Part shown: positions 58,420 to 64,000 of the stretch, one piece after another
Layout of the letters: each line of letters starts with the position of its first letter
Position numbering within the stretch: position 1 is the stretch's first letter
DNA from: Brachycybe producta
Taxonomy: Eukaryota; Arthropoda; Diplopoda; Playtdesmida; Andrognathidae
NCBI GenBank assembly: GCA_036925085.1
Contig: JAUPFP010000002.1
Location: 6,091,390-6,155,389, forward strand
DNA: 64,000 nucleotides
Direction of reading: 5' to 3'
The notes under the pieces: model-generated
Told to the model about the DNA's origin: nothing
Database searches by the model: none
Seen by the model: the letters and a program-made list of their open reading frames with translations, nothing else
Position numbers and translations under genes: made by a program

Positions 58420-60235
58420 GCTTTTTCTATGAAAACTGGTTTGAGAAAAGAAGGCGATTTTTTTTGGTTTGGTGTGTGTGTAGGCCTATGATATATTTCT
58501 TCAAATATTAGCTAGACTGAGCTCTATTATGATGAGATATCACATTTATTTTTTGTTGTTGTTGTTGTGTTGGTTAACTTGATAATAGCAGCATATCTCT
58601 AGTCTCTTAAAGAAAAGAGAGAGAATGAATGAATGAAAGAATGAAATGCTAGTTTGAGAATTTTTCTATTCTTCATTTAAGGTTGTGTGTTGTGTGTGTC
58701 TGGGGGTTTACATTTCATAAAAAAAAATATATGGAAAAGAATAGCGCCAAAGGTCGGCAGGTTAAACTGAGGCATCGAGTTCGGAAACATTACAACAATT
58801 GACTAGCAATTTTTTTTTTTCTGCTCAAGAAAGAGAAGAAGAAAAAAGAGTTGGCGTCTCTCTCTCTCTCTTTTTTTTTTTTTTGAAAAGAGCTTGTTTG
58901 GAATTTTTTAAAAGTAAGCCTACATATAGAGAAGGGGAAAAAAAAAAGATGGCTTCCAACTGAGCTTGTGGGAAGTGTTGCATGAAAAATTACTGAGAAA
59001 TCATTAATCTTGATCTCTCTCTATGTTGTTTATAATTGGAGTTTATTATTATATATGCTAGCTAGAGGAGAGAGATAGTTGTTATAATAAGGGTTGCATG
59101 TAATTTGTCTTAGCGGAAGTGACGTTTTGATACTGTTGAAATAAAAAAAAAATATGGCGGCCATTTCTTAAAAATCATAAATGAAGTTTTTTTATGTCAG
59201 GGCAATGGTCATACATGGCAGAAAAAAGTCGTCCTGACAATGGAATTTATCTATTTGAATAAATTCAATTCTGTTTGTCAGAATTCAGACAGAAAAAAAA
59301 GCTGAAATTATTTCTGGTTTATTTCAGATTAATTAATTATTAGTTATGTCTTCTTATTTCTTCCTTTTTTATTAACTTAGAAACTCAGAATTCCGAATGC
59401 AGAAAAAAAAGCAAATTGAAAATGCGACTGAAAATAGAATTTCTCTTAATTAAATCTATTTTAATTATTTTTGCAAAAAAAAAAAATAAGCAGAAAAAAG
59501 TAAACATTAATAAAAAAAAACTTATTTAAATGAGATAAATTATATTTTCAGGTTTTTATTTTCATGGTTCCTGGTTGTTATTGACCCATTGTGATTTAAA
59601 AAAAATTCTAATAAATCATCATTTTCAGTTACGTTTTAACTTTTCAGTCAGCGTTTTCTGCATGTGGGTTATTTGAACGCGAAGAAAAGCAGAAATATAG
59701 AAATACAGTTGTTGTTTCTGGTTTTTCATTTCTTATTGACGTTATTGTCTTCCTTTTTGATGAAGAATGTCGGATCCCCTGGTTGGTTTGTTAGTGGCAT
59801 ACATTTTGGTTCAAATGTTGTGTAAATTTTTATGTTTTTTTCAGTAGTTTTGAGGTTACTTTTGTAAAACTAATAAATTTGTTGTTTTGATTAGCACTTT
59901 TGTAGTTTAGTTTTTTTTTTATGTTTGTAGTTTTAGTAATCTGTAGTTAATTACTTCGGAAGTTGGGTAGCATTTTTTTTGCTTTGTGGTTTTGCTGATG
60001 GCATTTACAATTTGGAGAAGAAGCTGAGGTGGTGGTGGTGGTGGTGGTGCTACTTTCAAGGTTTGTTCTTTTAAAGCTGAAAGTTTTGCAGAAGTTTTTT
60101 TTTCTCTATTATTTGGTTTTTTAAATTTCAAATGTTATTTCAAATCTGTCCAATGGTACCTTGCAAGAAATTTCAACAACTTTTCTAAAGTTTTGATGCA
60201 AACTTATTTTTAGAAGAAGAAGAAGAGAAAAAAAA
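58420..60235. other. Non-coding intronic DNA
   Basis: No gene. Contains GTT repeats near 58555, a CT tract near 58855 and a TGG repeat near 60027-60048. Confidence 0.5.
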
Positions 60236-60471
60236 AATCAAGGTTTGTTAGAAACTAGGATAGTAAAATACCCTGTTTAGACGAGATAATTAGAACTTGA
60301 ATCCTAAAAATCGCAGTGACTAGTGTTCAAATGAGACACTTAACTGTGTTCACATGAGAGAAATTAACAACTAAACTTTTAACGACAATAAAATTAAACT
60401 TACTAATTCTTTGAAGTGTTTTACATGCACCAACATTACCTACTAAATTAGGGTTGTGACTACTACTACTA

Positions 60472-60681
60472 CTAGGCTTGCCACCCTTACTTCCTTTGTG
60501 GAGGACAGTCCTCCATTTGGATAAAAATGTCCTCCTCCTCCGACCAGGACCGTCCTCCACGAAGGGTAACATGTCCTCCACACAATAAATTATATAAAAA
60601 CTTAAATATGTTCGTGGAGAGGATGGTCCTGGTCGGTTCTTCCGAATGGATCCGACTGTCCTCCACAGGTGGCAAGCCTAG
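60472..60681. mobile_element. MITE with CTAGGCTTGCCACC termini
   Basis: CTAGGCTTGCCACC at the left and GGTGGCAAGCCTAG at the right are exact inverse complements. Subterminal GGAGGACAGTCC and GTCCTCC motifs recur four times, often in opposite orientation. Confidence 0.85.
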
Positions 60682-60689
60682 TTGTGACT

Positions 60690-62100
60690 TTCAAACACAC
60701 GACAAAGTTCGATTCGCTTTTTTGCAAAAACAAAAAAAAACCCCCCCTCCACTTGGATTTAGCAGTTAATTTTTATATTGCTTATTTCATTTACCTACTT
60801 ATTTCAACCGTTTACATATGAAGATATCCCATGTGACTAATAGGCCCTATCTAGCTAAAAGATTAGCAACTAATTTCTCTCGTGTAAACATAGCTAAGCG
60901 AGTAATCTACATTATATATAAAGCAGGCATAGAAAATTCCATCACATAGTGAAGTGGTGACCGCCATCTTGATTTTGATTGAATCAAATAGGAAACTTGA
61001 GTTCCTGAAAGTCAGTTATTCAAACTTGAGTTCCTGAAATGTTATAATAGTGAAGACTTCTTCGTCATGCATGGGATTTTCTGTTAATAAAGGAGAAATT
61101 TTTATGAAACTTTAAATAAATTTTAAAAAGTCTGATTTAAATCACACATAAATCCCATTTAAAAAAAAAGATTTTCAAAATCCACTCGAGAATGAATATC
61201 CATGAAGTTATTCAGCTACCCTTCTAGTTTTTTAAAGTACATCCAAGTTTTTCTTTGTTTTGCATTTTCCGAAAGACGGAATAATCAGTGTTAAAGAGAG
61301 GCGTTTTCATTTTAAAAACTGACTTAATTGAAGTTATTCAGTTTTTTAATTCAGTTAAAAAAATTTTAGCAAAGTTTCAAATTGTTTTTAAATTTTGCTT
61401 CTAAATATTTTTAATGAAGTAGTAAATCACACAAAAATGTATCAAAGTCTTTGGTTTTAATTTTTAATAAAAGCCATTGTTTAAAAAAAAATATCATGTT
61501 TGGTGGCCATTTTCTTGAAGCAAACTTCCGGTTTCATATTTTCTTTTGATTTTTAAATAAGTGAAAAACATGGGGAGTTTTTTTTTGTTTTTGTTGGGGG
61601 GGGGGGGTGTCTTGTTTTATCTTATGACAAAACCACTTTTGACATAAAGTAAGTTGTGTGTGTCATTATAGAAAGAAAGAAAAAAAGCATACAAATTTGC
61701 AGATGTGTTCATTCATTGACTGAGCTCTCAACTCGTCGTTGTCATGAGGTCAGATTTCACAATTAGTGAATTAAAACCAAACTGTTAATCAATGGAAAAA
61801 AGAAGTAAAAGAGACGAGAAGAAAAAAAAAATCCACACATGGAATTTTCTGTTAGAAAAATTCACTTCCTTTTTTTGTCTTTCAATAGGATGATGAACTG
61901 TTTTTCATTGTTTTCATTTTTGAACCTCATTTTTTTCTTCTTCTTCTCTTCGTGTCAATACTTAAGTTTTTTTTTCTTCTATATATGTAATATTATTGTC
62001 CCACACTTTACACGCTATTTCAATCATGACCCTATCCATTGTTGAAGGGTTTCTTGTGTGAAATCCAACACACAATTTCAAACAAAACATTAATCTTATA
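60690..62100. other. Intronic DNA with a CTAGTTT-family half copy
   Basis: No gene. 61150-61330 contains CAGCTACCCTTCTAGTTTTT and CGAAAGACGGAATAATCAGT, a right arm of the hairpin family; a matching left-arm trace is near 60240-60270. A 12-nt G run is at 61596-61607. Confidence 0.45.
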
Positions 62101-62163
62101 AAACTCTCTTTAAATTTTGAAGTAGTAATGATTTTTTCTTTCTTTCTTTCAAACTATATCTAC

Positions 62164-62229
62164 TTTTTTTGTGACAACAAGAGACAAACCTACGTAAAGC
62201 TCATAGATCTGGTCGACTTCATGGGCTTC
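62164..62229 (+). other. Exon-like island of unknown identity
   Basis: After a long pyrimidine tract (TTTCTTTCTTTC) and ACAACAAG, about 60 nt reads QTYVKLIDLVDFMGFLGL in one frame with mixed codon use, and is followed by GTGAGC at 62239, a donor-like site. The open frame continues to 62325. It does not match the missing COUP-TF exon. It may be an unrelated or alternative exon, or chance. Confidence 0.15.
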
Positions 62230-62363
62230 TTGGGCCTGGTGAGCTGGACTCAGTATGAGGTTTCCATGAGCAAGGGTTCCAAAATTTTTGCACAAAGTTT
62301 TTTTCAAAATCAACTGAAAGTTATTTAAGAGCGAAGAACACGTGATGAAGGATTCTGGATGCT

Positions 62364-62674
62364 AAGCCGGGATTACACTGAGGCAACATTGTGTAACATG
62401 TAGCTTGCGACATGACGCACAATGTTTCCACTGTTACATGCTATAAGTCTGACCCGTTCAGCATGTTGCGCGTTGTCACCATTGTTTCCGATCCTAGTGG
62501 CAGAACAAATAGATGACACAATGCCATCGTAACGTTACACCTGTACAATGGAGTGGTCAGACGATCACATACAGTTGTAGCTTCCGGTATAATGGAAATG
62601 TCGCATGCTGCAAGATTTTTTGTTGTGCTACACGATGTCACTTGACACAATTTTCCTCGGTGTAATTCCGGCTT
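62364..62674. mobile_element. MITE with AAGCCGGRATTACACYGAGG termini, 311 bp
   Basis: AAGCCGGGATTACACTGAGG at the left and, in reverse, AAGCCGGAATTACACCGAGG at the right. Both are followed by an ACAATTGTG-like continuation (AACATTGTG / AAAATTGTG). Confidence 0.88.
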
Positions 62675-62808
62675 TGGTATACTGGGCCGGCCCGTAGGGA
62701 GAGAGGAGAGGCAGTGAAACGGGCGACTCGGTCGGGCAGTACTTAATTTTTTAGCTAACTCAGCCTGTTAGTATGTCTGGAGTTAGATCTAGAGTGTAGG
62801 CATCTTTG

Positions 62809-62995
62809 AAAGGGATTCAGGATGTCTGAATGTTGAGATTCCTGTGGACAGAAAGGACCTCGGAAAGGGTTTCCTGATGTATGGATGTTTTTCCATGTTT
62901 TGAAACATCCAGACATCAGGAAACCCTTTCTGAGGTAATATTCAGGATGTAGAGGGGCAGGAAGAGCCTCTAAAAGGGATTCAGGGTGTCTGGTT
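62809..62995. repeat. Hairpin flanked by direct repeats
   Basis: CTCGGAAAGGGTTTCCTGAT (from 62859) faces ATCAGGAAACCCTTTCTGAG, about 34-nt arms with a loop of about 12 nt (62857-62936). Outside it AAAGGGATTCAGGATGTCTG (62809-62828) recurs as AAAGGGATTCAGGGTGTCTG (62973-62992). It looks like a unit that duplicated in inverted and direct orientation. Confidence 0.75.
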
Positions 62996-62999
62996 GTCT

Positions 63000-64000
63000 C
63001 TGTATTCCTTCTAATACAGTTTGTGCAAAATTTTGGGCTTTTTAGCAATTAGCAATTAACTTCAATAAATATGGGGGCTTTTAAAATGAATAAATCAAAT
63101 TCAATTGATTTATAAAAATTATAAAAGCAATTTGATTTATTTATTAGAATAATTCTAATAAAAAAAATGATTAAAAACTCGAATTAAAATTTAAAAAAAC
63201 ACATATTGGGTTTATTTTTCAATTGACTTCCTCTTTCCTTAGTTAACGTTGACTTCTAATTCTAGTCATGCTTTTTACTACTAGTTCTCAAAATTAACTA
63301 AGGAAATTTTTGCTGAATGTCCACTTTTAATTGGAAATTTAATCCCCAACAATTCACTTTCACATGTTTTTTTCATAAGAGAGTGAGTGAGAGAGAGAAA
63401 ACTAAAATGTCAAGTGGGTTTTTATTTTCATTTTCTTTTCGCAGGTTATTTATTATCCATTTAAAAAAAAGAGTTTTCACGTAATTTCTTTTCAAACAAA
63501 AAGCGGAAGTGAATTTATAAGAAGAGTTGGAGGGAGAGTGGGAGGACCACGTATCAAAATAAATATATGGGTCGTGTTGGGTCTTTGGAAGTGGGTCGCT
63601 AGCTCAAGAGCACGACTCTTTTATATTTAAATTCGAGAAAATAGTTCTATAGGGGCTGATGACACTCTTGAGTGTATAGAAATGTGTGAATATTTCATGT
63701 AATATTGGGGGGGGGGGGGGGGGTTACTCCTGGATAAACCACTTAAAACATATTATTTAAACTGAAATATGGGTTCCTTTTTTTAAGTTGTTGAGTTTAA
63801 AACAGGAGATTAAATTCCCCTTTTAAATCGTCTTTATGTGTCAAGAGGCCCTTTAAAATTCAAAGTTGAATTTTTTTTGTATATATGTTAGCACGTCTGG
63901 GGGGACGGTCAAGGGGGGGACCCTTGAAGAGATTAGGGGTATTAACTATTAAGTTGTGAAGGTGCGATTGCGAGCATTTAGAAGTTATAACAGTTTTAAC
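63000..64000. other. Non-coding intronic DNA to the window edge
   Basis: No gene. AT-rich to 63400, then more mixed. A 17-nt G run is at 63707-63723. Confidence 0.5.

Overview
The window looks like nuclear DNA of an invertebrate animal. It is strongly AT-rich, full of poly-A/T and poly-G homopolymers, microsatellites and short non-autonomous DNA transposons (MITEs), and it holds one clearly recognisable protein-coding gene with spliceosomal introns. That gene, on the + strand, is a COUP-TF / seven-up type orphan nuclear receptor (NR2F family). Two coding exons are visible: 31588-31957 (N-terminus and the complete two-zinc-finger DNA-binding domain) and 34587-35114 (hinge and most of the ligand-binding domain). 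Both introns are phase 1. Ligand-domain details (Tyr-Gly-Gln without the extra Ser of vertebrate receptors, and Gly-Ile-Asp) fit an invertebrate receptor by my recollection of the family. I cannot name the phylum.

Layout. 1-29.5 kb: AT-rich 5' flank with no convincing gene. It has a distal cluster of nuclear-receptor half-sites (227-273), a minisatellite with a unit of about 21-24 bp (4688-5228), a GA microsatellite (8713-8893) and about a dozen palindromic MITEs. 29.5-31.6 kb: relatively GC/CpG-rich promoter and 5'-leader region with a DR1 element and three CCAAT boxes. 31.6-35.1 kb: the two exons and intron 1 (2629 bp). 35.1-64 kb: apparently the start of a very long intron 2. I found no third coding exon (helices 9-12 and AF-2), so the gene probably continues beyond the right edge.

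Intron 2 is the most transposon-rich part. It holds hAT-like MITEs with readable 8-bp target duplications, PIF/Harbinger-like MITEs with 3-bp TTA/TAA duplications, and a large hairpin family with CTAGTTTCTAA arms. Several are nested, so insertion order can be read directly.

The most interesting theme links the two parts. The locus encodes a receptor expected to bind AGGTCA repeats, and it contains DR1-type sites 2 kb and 31 kb upstream, a duplicated DR1-like site in intron 2, and a palindromic intronic element carrying four AGGTCA-type inverted repeats, all with a 5-nt spacer. Autoregulation is a testable inference, not shown by sequence. A second notable point is a pair of in-frame splice donors 12 nt apart at the end of the DNA-binding-domain exon, which could insert four residues next to the DNA-contacting C-terminal extension.
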